DNA of 64,000 nt from Neurospora tetrasperma FGSC 2508. Its lineage: Eukaryota > Ascomycota > Sordariomycetes > Sordariales > Sordariaceae. The notes under the pieces were generated by a model. That model saw only the letters and a program-made list of their open reading frames with translations. It was not told where the DNA came from and did not search any database. Each line of letters begins with the position of its first letter. Position 1 is the first letter of the stretch. The stretch is taken from NCBI RefSeq assembly GCF_000213175.1, contig NW_009799179.1, positions 4,238,858 through 4,302,857 of the forward strand, given 5' to 3'. Shown piece by piece: positions 35,686-47,210 of this stretch. The position numbers and the translations under genes are program-made.

Positions 35686-36668
35686 ATGGACGCGCTTCGG
35701 TCGGCTTTGCAGCCCGTCACCCACAACCTTCCGGGTCCGATCCGGGACATCGGCCTCTCCCTCATCGGAGACTCGTGTTACAAGAAGCTGATACTCGACA
35801 TCGACCTCGAACACAACCCTGAATGTCTTAAGCTCGCCATCAGTAAGGCCCTCGGCATTGGCATCGTCGCTGCCTCCTCCATCGTCAAGGTGCCCCAGAT
35901 CCTCAAGCTTGTCAACTCGAAATCGGCCAGCGGCGTTTCTTTCCTCTCGTATCTCCTCGAGACCAGCAGCTTGCTTACCTCGCTCGCATACAATGTTCGA
36001 AATGGATTCCCCTTCAGCACCTTTGGCGAGACGGCCCTGATCCTCGGTCAAAACGTCATCATCTCCGTGCTCGTGCTCAAATACAGCGGCAGGGCTGGCA
36101 TCGCGGCCTTGTTCGTCGCGGCACTGGCAGTCGGCGTTGCTACTTTTTTCAGCGAGCAGCTTCTCAACATGCAGCAGTTGAGCTACCTCCAGGCCGGCGC
36201 TGGAGTGCTGGGTGTCGCCAGCAAGGTTCCCCAGATCTTGGCTATTCTGCAGGAAGGTGGAACGGGACAGCTCAGTGCATTTGCTGTAAGGACATCCTCA
36301 CCCTCAATCCCGATTACATCTCTCCTTGTGCTTCTCTTCAAGTTGCTTGCTACTGACGCTGTGTTTCTTGTTCCTCCCAGGTCTTCAACTACCTCGCCGG
36401 ATCCCTCTCGCGCATCTTTACCACTCTTCAAGAGGTCGACGACAAGCTCATTTTGTACGGGTTTATTGCCGGTTTCGCGCTGAACTTGGTTCTCGCTCTG
36501 CAGATGGTATACTACTGGAACGCGCCCTCGGCCAAGGCACGGGGCAAGCAGAAGGTGCCTGCGGGCCCAATTCCTGCTGCGACGTCGTCGGCTACCGCTA
36601 CTGGCGCGTCCACCTCCTCCGAGCCGAGAGCGAAGAGCAAAGGTCCCACGACCCGTCGCCGCGGTTAG
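35686..36668 (+). CDS. Mannose-P-dolichol utilization defect 1 (MPDU1-like) PQ-loop membrane protein
   Basis: Predicted 295 aa, join(35686..36285,36381..36668); one 95-nt intron. It belongs to the MPDU1/Lec35 family of ER membrane proteins needed for use of dolichol-linked mannose and glucose in N-glycan, GPI-anchor and O-mannose synthesis. Two PQ-loop motifs are clear, VKVPQILKLVNSKSASGVS and SKVPQILAILQEGGTGQLS, each followed by further hydrophobic helices, giving about seven membrane segments. The ALGIGIVAASS and NVIISVLVLKY blocks are family-typical. The C-terminus is a Lys/Arg-rich tail (KSKGPTTRRRG) which could act as an ER-retention or retrieval signal. The start at 35686 (aaaATGg) fits the usual N-terminus. 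Confidence 0.92.
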
Positions 36669-38633
36669 ACGGACCAGCGTGTGTTCTCTTTCTGGCTGGG
36701 CTAGTCCGAGAGTGATATTGTGGGGGGTATTTCTAGTTACTTGCTTTTGTTTTTTTTGGTATATCAATATTTGGAATACATGAGCTTCCGATGAACCTTT
36801 GGTGTCAGCTGACTTTTCGTCCTGCGTACAAATGCTACAGAAGCGTTAGCCAGGAGCCTTTGGCAATGTGTGAGTGATACTGCGTTCACGGATGCTGAAA
36901 GGCGTTTGAATGGTTTAGCGTCTTCAAAGCAAACTATTGTCCTGGTCCGATAGCTTGCAGTAATCACAGACACTAGCGCTGGTTCATCGAAAGACCGTTC
37001 CAGACTTAATCTTGGTCCTAAGTCTAGGCTTCAGAAGTGACACATGACCACGAATTTAGCAAATGTTGAGATGGCAATGACCGTGACTGTTCAGACGTAA
37101 AAAAAAAAAAAAAAAAATGAATGAACCAACCAAGCTGCTCAGAGGCTCTCAACCATCCTGTTGTCGAGATTCGGCCTTCCCACTCAGCTGTCAACAGAAA
37201 GACTATTCGACCCTCCAGTAAGAATGGCCAATCGCTCTAGCCCAATCGCTCTAGCCCAACCAACCTTTGGTCCTTGCAGAAACACGCTGCAACAAGATAA
37301 GGGAAAAAGAAGAAAAAGGTAAATTATGCCCTATTTACCACGACGTGAAAAAGACAATGGAAAGATAATATAAGTGGCTTGCGTTTCGAAGTCTTTCTTC
37401 GGAACCAATTGATACCTCTTACGTATTGGCCTTAGCCTCTACTATGTATTGTTCAGCAAATTACCCCAACCCTTATCAATGTCTTCAGCTAATATGCATA
37501 TCAATATCGATGGTGAAGGGGGGAGACTCAAAGTTGCCCCTGTCAACTGAATCGTTTGCCGCTCTGACGCTCGCATAATTCATGTTCACATGCAACAAAC
37601 AGGAATTATGTTGCTTCGTACAGTAGCATCCCACAATCATATCTTTGATGGACAAATCCTCACGGAGCTTTTCCCCTCGGCAAGTTCCCGGGATCTACCT
37701 GTTGAGTTTATCTTCGAGCAAGTGTTCTGGAATCTGGACAATCTCCATCACGCCTTTATGCGCCACTATTCATACTAGTAGAATCCTTTCACTTCCCTGC
37801 TCAACGGCTCCGCGGATTCACACAGATCCTCCGGCAGTTCCATCTGCATTGTATTCACGCGACCAGGGAAGTCGTTGGTTGCGCTTTATGCACTCAGGTC
37901 TGCGGCGGTCTCGGTCGCGCTATCCTGTGCCCACCCAAAATTTGCACACACTCCGCTAGTCAACTTTGGCACCTCTCTCCCCTTCTGTACCCGCCTCAAG
38001 CGCTTCTCCGTTGGGTTGTGCTCATTGTTCCGGGATGTTGATGCCGATGTCCTACACAAGTGGAACATGTCAATGCCCGTTCGCACGACGGAATCCCGGT
38101 GAGGATCAGGGTCCAGTCGGTATGCGGTGCAACCCTTCGCGGAAAGCCGGTTGTCCGTTGATGGGATAAGAGAGGGATAAAGAGTTGCGATGATAAAATG
38201 GCGTGCAGTGCCTCGTGCAGTGCTAAAAGTGCCTTTCATCTTGTCTCTCGATTGCGCAATTGCTCGACATAAAGGCTGTGTATGCGCTTGAGCGATTGCG
38301 TGCTCAAAGCCAGCCCCGATTTTCTTACGTTCTGACGTGCTCACCTCCAAATCACATCCGCCATTGGCCTGGTCTCAGACGTCGATATCATCCACCATCT
38401 CCTCCCTCGTCGAACTGGTTGATCACACCTCAAGCTCAACCCGCTACCCCGGATTCTGACCCCAGGTCGGCTTCCCCAGCTTCCCTTATAAGCGGAGTGT
38501 CCGACTTCTCTCTGTTCTGCTCAAGCCTCTCTGATCGGCCTTAGTTATCTCGCCCACCTCATTGAGGAATTTATCCTTCACCTCACCTTATCTACTATTA
38601 GCCGAAACCCCCCGTTCTTGACGACAGACGACC
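36669..38633. other. Intergenic, about 2 kb, with small repeats
   Basis: No supportable gene. Contains a poly-A of 19 nt at about 37099-37117 and a perfect tandem duplication of a 16-base unit (CAATCGCTCTAGCCCA) at about 37229-37260. The 300 bases before the sulfatase ATG are C/T-rich, as expected of a fungal promoter and leader. Confidence 0.5.
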
Positions 38634-40757
38634 ATGCCGGCAGCTCTCAACTCTCAACCGGCCTCTCCGGAGCTTACGCCCGTGAATGGTTTTACCAATG
38701 GCAATGGCCATACCAACGGCAATGGCTATACCAACGGCAATGGCTATGCCAACGGTAATGGCCATACCAACGGCAATGGCTATGCCAACGGCAACGGGAT
38801 CGCTCCCGGGCAGGACAAGGAGAAGCAGCTGAACATCCTATACATCATGGCAGATCAGCTCGCCGCGCCTGTGATGAAAATCTACAACCCGGAATCCATT
38901 GTTCAGACGCCCAATATTGATGCTCTGGCCGCAAAATCCGTCCAGTTTGACTCGGCATACTGCCCGTCGCCGCTCTGCGGCCCTTCAAGGATGAGCATGA
39001 TCACGGGACAGCTCCCCATGAAGATCGGAGCGTATGACAATGCGGCCCAGATTTTGAGCGATATCCCTACTTACGCCCACTACCTCCGACGTGATGGCTA
39101 CCAAACGGTTTTGGCTGGAAAGATGCACTTCGTGATGGACCAGAAGCATGGGTACGAGAAGCGTCTAACCACTGACATCTATCCCGGCGACTTCGGCTGG
39201 GCAGCCAACTGGGATGCGGATATTGAGAGGCCCGAGCAAAGGCTAGAATGGTATCACAATGCGAGCTCCATCGAACAGGCTGGTGCTTGTGTTCGCAGCA
39301 ACCAGCTTGATTACGACGAGGAGGTTATGTACAAGTCAACGCAGTTTCTTCATGACTACGCTCGCAGCGGAGAGTCGAGGCGCCCGTTCTGTTTGACGGT
39401 ACGTACTGGCCTTTCTTGTCATCTTCTCAGCCGAACAGGGCTGCGGATGCTGTATCTTTAGCGAGGGGGAGGAAGGGTCATGGTGTACCCATAACTGGTT
39501 GACCGACGGCGAGAAAGGAAGGTTGAACTTTGCTAACAAAATCACGCCATAGGTTTCCCTTACTCACCCTCACGATCCCTACACCATCGAAGACGAGTAT
39601 TGGGATAAGTACAAGGAAGTGGAAATTGATCTCCCCAAGGTTCCCAGAATTCCGAACGAGGAGCAGGATCCCCATAGCAAGAGACTGCTCAAGGTCTGCG
39701 ACTTGTGGGACAAGAACTTTACGGATGATCAGATCAAGCGCGCACGCAGGGCCTACTATGGCGCTGTCAGCTATGTTGATGACTGTGTTGGCAAGCTGCT
39801 CAAGGTCTTGGAGAAGTGCAGACTTGCCGACGACACCATCATCGTCTTCAGTGGCGACCACGGAGACATGCTTGGTGAGCGCGGACTCTGGTACGTTTTG
39901 CTACTCGATCTGGATTTTGTACTTCCCCCGGGTCTGTCGCTAATCCACGTTTTCCTGACTGCAGGTACAAAATGAGCTACTTCGAATCATCCGTTCGTGT
40001 CCCTCTTCTGATTTCTTATCCCAAAAAGTACACGCCTCATCGTGTGACCCAGAACGTGTCCACCTTGGACATTCTGCCGACCATGGTCGATTTGATCGGC
40101 ACGAAGCTGGTTCCTGGCCTGCCGATGGACGGCAAATCCCTTCTTCCGTTCCTGGAAGGACGCGACGCAGAAGGGCACGATACCGTCATCGCCGAATATA
40201 CGGGCGAGGGCACCGTCAGCCCAATCATGATGATCAAACGCGGCAACTGGAAGTTCATCATCTGCCCCGCGGACGGCGTTCAGCTGTTTGATCTAGGAAG
40301 GGATCCGCTTGAACTTGAGGACCTCGCCAAGGTTCTTGCGGGGCCAAAGGCAGAGATGCTCGATCCCGAATATAGAGAGACGGCGGAAATCATTTTGAGA
40401 GGGTTTGAGGCTGAGGCGAGAGTGCGCTGGGACTTTGAAAGTATCACCGAGCAAGTCCTTCTCTCGCAGAGGAAACGCAGATTTGTGTGGAGCGCCTTTA
40501 CGGCGAAGGACTCACAGAGCGAGAAATGGGACTTCAATCCGATCGAGGACGGCCGGGAGAAGTCAGTAAAACCCTTGTCACCCTCCCTCACTTCGCAATG
40601 ATATACTGACACACGTAATTATAGATACATCCGTTCACATATGCCCCTCGACGATCTTGAGCGTATGGCTCGCTTTCCGCCTGTCGACGCCAACGGCAAT
40701 GAGCTACCCAAGGGGGCGCCCATCAAAGTTCACCAAGCAGGCTCCCATGAAGAGTGA
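38634..40757 (+). CDS. Sulfatase, choline-sulfatase-like
   Basis: Predicted 610 aa, join(38634..39398,39553..39890,39965..40561,40625..40757); introns of 154, 74 and 63 nt with consistent phases. It is an arylsulfatase-superfamily hydrolase. The formylglycine motif is CGPSR (Cys115 to Arg119), inside SPLCGPSRMSMITG. Metal-site segments NILYIMADQ, VSLTHPHDPY and FSGDHGDMLGE are present, and the C-terminal part resembles choline sulfatases, which release choline and sulfate from choline-O-sulfate for sulfur supply or osmoprotection. The reaction is inferred from overall resemblance. The N-terminus carries an Asn/Gly-rich repeat (residues about 20-55) encoded by a minisatellite of 18-bp units. 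There is no signal peptide, so it is probably cytosolic. The third donor is GTCAGT, non-consensus but required by phase. Confidence 0.9.
38691..38799 (+). repeat. 18-bp coding minisatellite (Asn-Gly repeat)
   Basis: About six near-identical 18-bp units (consensus ACCAACGGCAATGGCTAT with variants) inside the first exon of the sulfatase, giving the peptide pattern [T/A]NGNG[H/Y]. Confidence 0.93.
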
Positions 40758-40940
40758 TAAACTTGATGGTACCGGAAGATAAAATGGCGTTGAAGACATA
40801 TGATGGGCGTTTCTTTTGGGACGATCAGTGGTTCACTGGTTCACGATGACAAGATAGTAGATACCCTGGCTTGGCATCAGCGACGGGCATTAGCGACGGG
40901 CATTAGCGAACGGCGAGCAAGCATCAGCACAAAGCGCTCT

Positions 40941-40995
<55 letters not shown>

Positions 40996-42187
40996 TTTAT
41001 TTTGGTTATCAATAAACGTGGATAACGATGATACAGTAGCATTCAATTGGATATGAATTTCCTGTCATGTACCTACGACAAGTCAACCATAATCGGTGTA
41101 CTTTTCATGTTACGTATCTCCAAGTTCAAGCTCCAAGCACTGACAGTAGAGGTATGCCAATCGACTTACGATCCCAACCAAATCTCTGCATTTCTACACC
41201 ACAAGAACTTGGCTCAATTCACGGCACATTTGTTGGATATCTGTTTTGCTTGCTGTACTTCGTGCGCCAGGTATTCGGAATTCCAGACCACGGTGTGGAA
41301 GGAATTGGCCTCTACTCACGGAACACAGAAAACTGATAACAACTTATTATTACAGAAAGACCAAGAAAGAAGCAGAGGAGAAGATAGAAAAAAAAAAAAA
41401 ATTAAAAAAAAAAAAAAAAAAATTTAAGGAAAAGAAGAAGAAGAAGAAAAAGGGAAAACACTTGCACGGTCCGGAAATTGAACCGAGTCTTAACTCAGTG
41501 GTAGATACTGCACTTGAACGAGCTTGCCTCCAGAGTCGGTCTTCGAACAGAAGTTTTCTAGGGATTTCAAGTCACAAATCGAGTGATAAGAACGGCCCTG
41601 CAACCCGCTCTGCTCTGAACTGAACCGGATGGTACCGCAAGCTTGGGATCTTCGGCGCATGTCATCTGTTGTTTTGCTCTTGCCGGTTTTGCCAGGCAAG
41701 TCTTTTCTTCCCTTTAGCTCGCTGATGGATTCATTTCTTCATTGGCTTTACCTCTAGGTTGTAGCTGTTGTTGAGGGATGTCAGAAAGAACGGAATCGAT
41801 TGATACCAAGCATCTGCCATTCATGGGATTCTAGACCCTGCCGTAACCGCCAAGCTGGGGGTCAGGGGTCGCTTGCTTTAAGTTTACACTAGTGTGCAGC
41901 TCGTGCGGCTTTCGTGTTAGCGATTGTGCAGTGGGGCTGTAGAATAGTGGGGCTGCACCAAAACATCCAACATCACTGTAGCTTCCGTCCTGACTGTTGT
42001 TTGACGGAACTTTTACCTTCTAAACGCTTCGTTCTCTTTACATTGCAGTGAATCCCTTGCGACCCGACCTCCCGGACCCAAGGCATATTTGTACGAGATA
42101 ATACTCACGGAGATATCCAATAGCTTTGTATTGACGAAGCGCAACATAATTTACTCACTCTACCCCTCCAAAAACTCGTTCAACAAC
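40758..42187. other. Intergenic with long homopolymer tracts
   Basis: Contains a 51-nt poly-T at 40943-40993 and A-rich tracts at 41388-41422, then an AAG-rich stretch to about 41455. A tRNA-like A-box sequence (AACTCAGTGGTAGA) lies near 41494-41507. No protein gene is supported. Confidence 0.55.
40943..40993 (+). repeat. Poly-T tract (51 nt)
   Basis: Fifty-one consecutive T, seen directly. It is unusually long for a fungal intergenic region and may be the tail of an inserted retrosequence or an assembly-sensitive tract. Confidence 0.95.
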
Positions 42188-43106
42188 ATGGCCGACGGCA
42201 AAGATTCCCTCCGTCTAGCTCCTGATGAATTCAAGCAGCTCGAGGTTCTCCGAAACCGATTCCATCAGCTCACTCACAGTTTGAACAGCCTGTTTAATGA
42301 TATCCAGCGAAGCCAGCCTCTCCCAAGCCAGTAAGTCGTTGCTCTGTCCCCCCTCCTACATCTTTCTTCCTCGAGACTGGCCGCGTTCTTATACGGATCT
42401 GTTCTTCCACAGGGAGTCCCTCACAGCCTCAGCAGCCATTCTCCAAAAGAGTCTCGAAACTATCCAAAAGCTCGCAGACGAAAACTCCGACTTGTTCCAA
42501 CGCATCGTCGTCCACCCATCGACAAACTTCCCTGGGCGCACTCAGGAACACATCCTTCTGCAACTACTCAGAAAGAAACTCGAGCCGGAAGTCGAGAGCT
42601 GGGTCGAAGATGCGCGTAGTGTAGCAAGGGCCTCTGGTTTGGACCCGAGCAAACTGGCCAGCGCCCAACAGAGGAGCAACGACTACGACGATGACGACGA
42701 CGACTACCGAGACGAAGAGGAGGACGCGCCCTCGGACCCGTTTAACGAACAGTGGGCCGATATGTTTCAGGTCAGCATGGACAGCATCAGGGATTACCTC
42801 ATGAACCAAGCGAACGAGCCCTATACGATCGCCGAGCGCGAGATGGGCATTGAGAATGTACGCACCGGTTTGAAGCGATCGCTTGAGGAGGAGGACAGCG
42901 AGGAAGAAGACGAAGACGAGGACGAGGACGAAGACAGACCGCTTGCTGCCGCTGGGCTCGGCAACGTCAATGCGGCGAATCTGTTCCATCCAGAGCATGT
43001 CCTATGGCTTGCTTCGAGGGGCAATATGAAGGTCCCGAAGAATGTTGACCTGGAGGCTATACGCAAGAGAGAGAAACCTAGGGGACGTCCGGCTCCCGCA
43101 CAGTGA
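42188..43106 (+). CDS. med8: Mediator of RNA polymerase II transcription subunit 8
   Basis: Predicted 278 aa, join(42188..42330,42413..43106), one 82-nt GT-AG intron; splicing joins QPLPSQ to [11 protein letters not shown]. Med8 is a head-module subunit of Mediator that contacts Med18/Med20 and helps assemble the preinitiation complex. The N-terminal helical region ([18 protein letters not shown]), the block [15 protein letters not shown]-like (here [16 protein letters not shown]) and [17 protein letters not shown] are typical of fungal Med8. The second half contains two strongly acidic, low-complexity tracts (Asp-rich around residues 146-160 and Glu/Asp-rich around 215-232), then a conserved-looking tail ending KREKPRGRP. 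The product is probably nuclear. Confidence 0.92.
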
Positions 43107-44812
43107 GCAAACAGGAAAATCTCAAACCAGCTCCGTGTGTGATCCGGGGAAACACCAGTAGCAATCTCTGCGATCTGCTGCTTTCCATGAGCTGGGAGCA
43201 ATAAACCCAATGCGCGGATCACATCCAAGGGGCAATTCTTTGGCAGAAGCCCCGGTTGCTGAGCGAACCGATTTTTCGATGCCTTGGACATGGAGCATGA
43301 GCTGTTTTTTTAAGACAGGATTTGCTTCTGCCGTGTTCATATGCTACGATTCGAAGGTGCTATCTTCTTCTCCAGTTGGTTGGTAGCAACCGCCGACTCC
43401 CCCGCACCCACTGCAACAGCTCTCGCGATTTGGTAGCCGACGATGACAGCGTTCCCTGCAGTGTGACTGTGCCCTCTGCGACCCAATCACATCTTTCAGC
43501 CGCTTATTGCAACCCGCCTACCATATACCGGGAGGCGGTCTTGTTGAGGATATTGTCTGGGACTGCAGCAATAAGCTGGAAGTCCCTGAGCTCCAGAACC
43601 ATTTGACTGACATGTATCAATCAATGATAGACGGTACCTCGAACGGGCTTTTGCAGAGAGGTCGATATACTCGACCCACCTGACGTTGGCTCTGGTTTCC
43701 TGACTGCTACGGTGGAGAAACTTTGGATCTAGCCGGGGAGGCTAGATATAACTATCGGCCGAGCTTACCTTGGGAAAACGATACGTTCTACGGTGCAAAG
43801 GGTTCACGGTGACTTGGCTTTACCACTAGTGTGCTCGGCCTGTTGGTCACACGATATGCTGGCTGACACAGCACCCACCTCCATACAGGCCAGTATCAAT
43901 AGCATTTAAGATGGTGATGGCATTCGTCATTACTCTGGCTCGACGACATGGTGTGCTGTGTTGGCCCAACATGCACGCCACCACGCCGTATAGGGACTCA
44001 GCTTTCGGTTCTTTGTATGCTTCGAGCAGGCTCGCATGCTGTGTGCGGGCCATCCCGAGCTGATAAAACCAATGGAAAGCGTGGTCAAAGGATAGAAGTT
44101 TAGTGAAAGCAGTAATCAGGATGATAATGGTAATGATTGCTAGATTCTATCCAAACGCCGACCTGCCGCAGGTTTAGTTGATGATTGCTTGCGCATCTTT
44201 TCAGACGATGGTGATTGCTCTCATAAGTGGTGGTTAACTAGAAACTTGAACTCTACCTTTCTTCGCTCGGTCTCCGGATCACTTCATGTTATCTGTTACA
44301 AGAGGTCGTCTACTAGCAACTTACTCTCCATACTTCAAAAACTGATCACGTCCTGCTACCTAAGTAGCCACAGTCAAACAGCATGGCGCCGAGCTGTGGA
44401 CTTCAATAACGCCGATGACAACAAAAACAGTAACGTCAAGAAGGCCGAAGCATGGGAAGAGCTACGTATGTTCCGCCGCTAAGTGCAGGGCGGAGCTTCG
44501 CGGGATGAGATTATGCATCGATTGCAAAGAGAAGGATCTGGCAAAGGGTTCTTTTGCGGCGCCCAACAGGGCTGAAAGGCCAGGTACAGGTGGAGATAGA
44601 TGCATCTGGACCAGAAGAGGCTTGAAGAACTATCGTGCTTCGCTCGGATCTTTCATGGTCTGGTAAGGCTAAAAATGTCAAGAAACTTGGATGTGGTTAT
44701 GAAAAAGGGACGGGAATATATGACAGATGACGAGAGGGTTGGGTGGTGTCGGTCGTTGGAGGAGCTACTTGACTGAAGCTGTGAATGGCACCAAGAAGGA
44801 GGAAAACGGGAG

Positions 44813-44849
<37 letters not shown>

Positions 44850-45847
44850 AGTCATGTGCGCGCAGACTTCGTATGAGCCGTTCAATTTGGAGCAGGTGCC
44901 TGGTAAGATCTCTTATCCTATGATGGTGTGGCCGTTAAATGCTGGCTTTTGAGACGAAAATCAGATGTTCGTTTTCGGTGATGGTGGCAGTGCATTTTCG
45001 GAAATGATCCGAGATAGGTTGAAGTTACGAGAGGAAGACATGATTGAGATAGCTCAGTGTCAGTGTGAGCGGGAGGTTACCAAGATTGTTTTACTAACAA
45101 CAACTGACCATATTTACCGCCTACTTCTGTTGAGGACGCTAACATTAACAGCTCATTCCCCTTGCTCAGGGGGATTACCACAAACATCGCTGACCTGTTA
45201 CCCCTGGTGCCACTGATCAACAATTGACAGCTCGCAAAGGACCTACCTGATGGACACCACAGCTGGGTCATTCGAACAAGAGGGAGCCATGGGCACCGTT
45301 TGCTCGCGACAATCTGTAACAGCGACTTCCACGCCGGAATTTTGGTAGGTAATCTGAGGTCGGCTAGAAATCAAATCGACCTGTTCTCATCCACAAGATT
45401 CGAGTATCTCGGGCTGGTGACGCTTGTCAGGCCTAGAACGAAGCATATTTCGGCAGATGTTTGAGTACCCGAAGCCCTGTCCCGAGCGGACCAAGAGTCC
45501 CAAAGCAGCTCAAGGACCGATCCGGCGATTCGAACCATTAAAAAACAAAACCTTCTCAAGCAAGGCATTTGAAGCCCACGCTTCCTGCCAACGACAACCC
45601 TTGCCTTCCTAATTTCTGGGGTAATAAGCTTCCGCCCAACGGGAAGCCAAGTGAACACCAAAAGCTTGTTCCTTTTTTAAACCCTGGAAAGCCCAAGATG
45701 ACCTGCTCGCATACTGAACGAGGGGGTATACATGTTGGAGAGGGGTCTAGGTTCCTGTCGGGTCTCTAACTCTACTCTCTAATCTCAGTCGCTCAGCCAC
45801 CTCCGATGGCCTATGCGTCTCTTCGAACCTATAGGGCTAGATAATTG
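43107..45847. other. Gene-poor stretch before the AT-rich block
   Basis: About 2.7 kb with normal base composition but no supportable gene; frames are short and unrecognisable. A 30-nt poly-A lies at 44817-44846. This may be an eroded transition zone. Confidence 0.5.
44817..44846 (+). repeat. Poly-A tract (30 nt)
   Basis: Thirty consecutive A, seen directly. Confidence 0.95.
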
Positions 45848-45895
45848 TAATATCCGGGCCCTACTACCCTTACTTACCTACTAATCCGGATATTA
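45848..45895. repeat. Inverted repeat at the isochore edge
   Basis: A perfect 10-bp inverted repeat, TAATATCCGG (45848-45857) and CCGGATATTA (45886-45895), with a 28-bp spacer, exactly where composition switches to AT-rich. Confidence 0.75.
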
Positions 45896-47161
45896 TATTA
45901 TTTGGCCCTGTAGGTTTAAAATGACGCGGCTATACTCCGGACTGAGCTTAATATGGACAAAATGGTTTATTGTACGCAAACCCCCAAATTTCCCTAAATT
46001 TCCCTAAATATTATATTACTAAAACGAATAATACGTATATTAAATTATATTTAATATTAATATACTTATTAATATTATCTTCTTTTATATTCCCTAATTT
46101 TAATAATATACCTATATCCTACTAATTATATTTAGTAACCTAATTAATATTTGCTCTTTTATTTCTTCTACTTTTATTCTAATTATAAAGTTCCTACTAT
46201 CTGGAGGAACTATATAATAAATTATTTAATAAGGTTCTTTCTTAGTATTTATTAGAATTTTCTAATTAATTTATAGACGAATTCTATTTTAGAGATATAT
46301 TTATTATAGATATATCTATAGTAGATATTGAAATTAATACGGAAATTAAAGATATTTAGCGTTTATTTAATAGTATCTACTAATATATTAGAATTAACTA
46401 TCGGACAAATTTATTATATTACTTTATTTATTTATATATTTACCAGGGGATAAATACTTTTTAATAGTATAGTAAATATTTAAAAACGTTATTAATATAC
46501 TTCGATACTCTACAGTACGTAAAGTCCTTACGGGTGCTGGCGTTTATATATATTTTAAAAAGGATAAGATTAAATACTAACTAGAAGGGGAAGAAATTGA
46601 ATTTAAATTGGACGAATACCCAATTAAACCCCTAATTAAATATATATTTTAAATATATTTTGATAAAACCCTCCGTATAAAATTTAAATCTCTCTTAAGT
46701 AAATTAGTATTTAATACTTTTCTTACTAATAAATTTATTAGAATTAGTAATACGGTTTACTTTATTATTATTAAAGATATATTTAATATTTTATAGATCC
46801 GTTCTCACCTCCGTTCTACTTATAGTACTATATCCGAAATTGTATTAAGATTAATAGAGTTACTTATTACGCTATATATATAATAGTATACCTATTAAAA
46901 CTTATACGAATTGAAGGATAGTATTTAGAAAAAAAGAGAGATTTATAATTATATAATTATAATAGTATTTATTATTATAAATTCATATATACTTTAAAAT
47001 AGTATATTTATCCTAAAACTATTTAGTATTTACTTTAAGAGTAGCTCTATATAGTTATACGTATATAATATTCTAGCCCGGTTTAATATAATTTCTTTTT
47101 ATAAAATTACTTTATAAATTATTAATTACCTTATTAATATTTCTATAGTATATAATTTAAT

Positions 47162-47210
47162 ATTTAAATTCTATAGGGGGAAACTTCCTATCCATCTATA
47201 GGATTTAAAT
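47162..47210. repeat. Palindromic hairpin, dispersed family copy
   Basis: Arms ATTTAAATTCTATAG and CTATAGGATTTAAAT match at 14 of 15 positions around a 19-bp loop. Member of the family described in the findings. Confidence 0.8.

Noticed and set aside
42564-42998. Antisense frame over med8
   Set aside because: Its Val/Leu-rich composition is the mirror of the acidic GAC/GAG tracts of med8.
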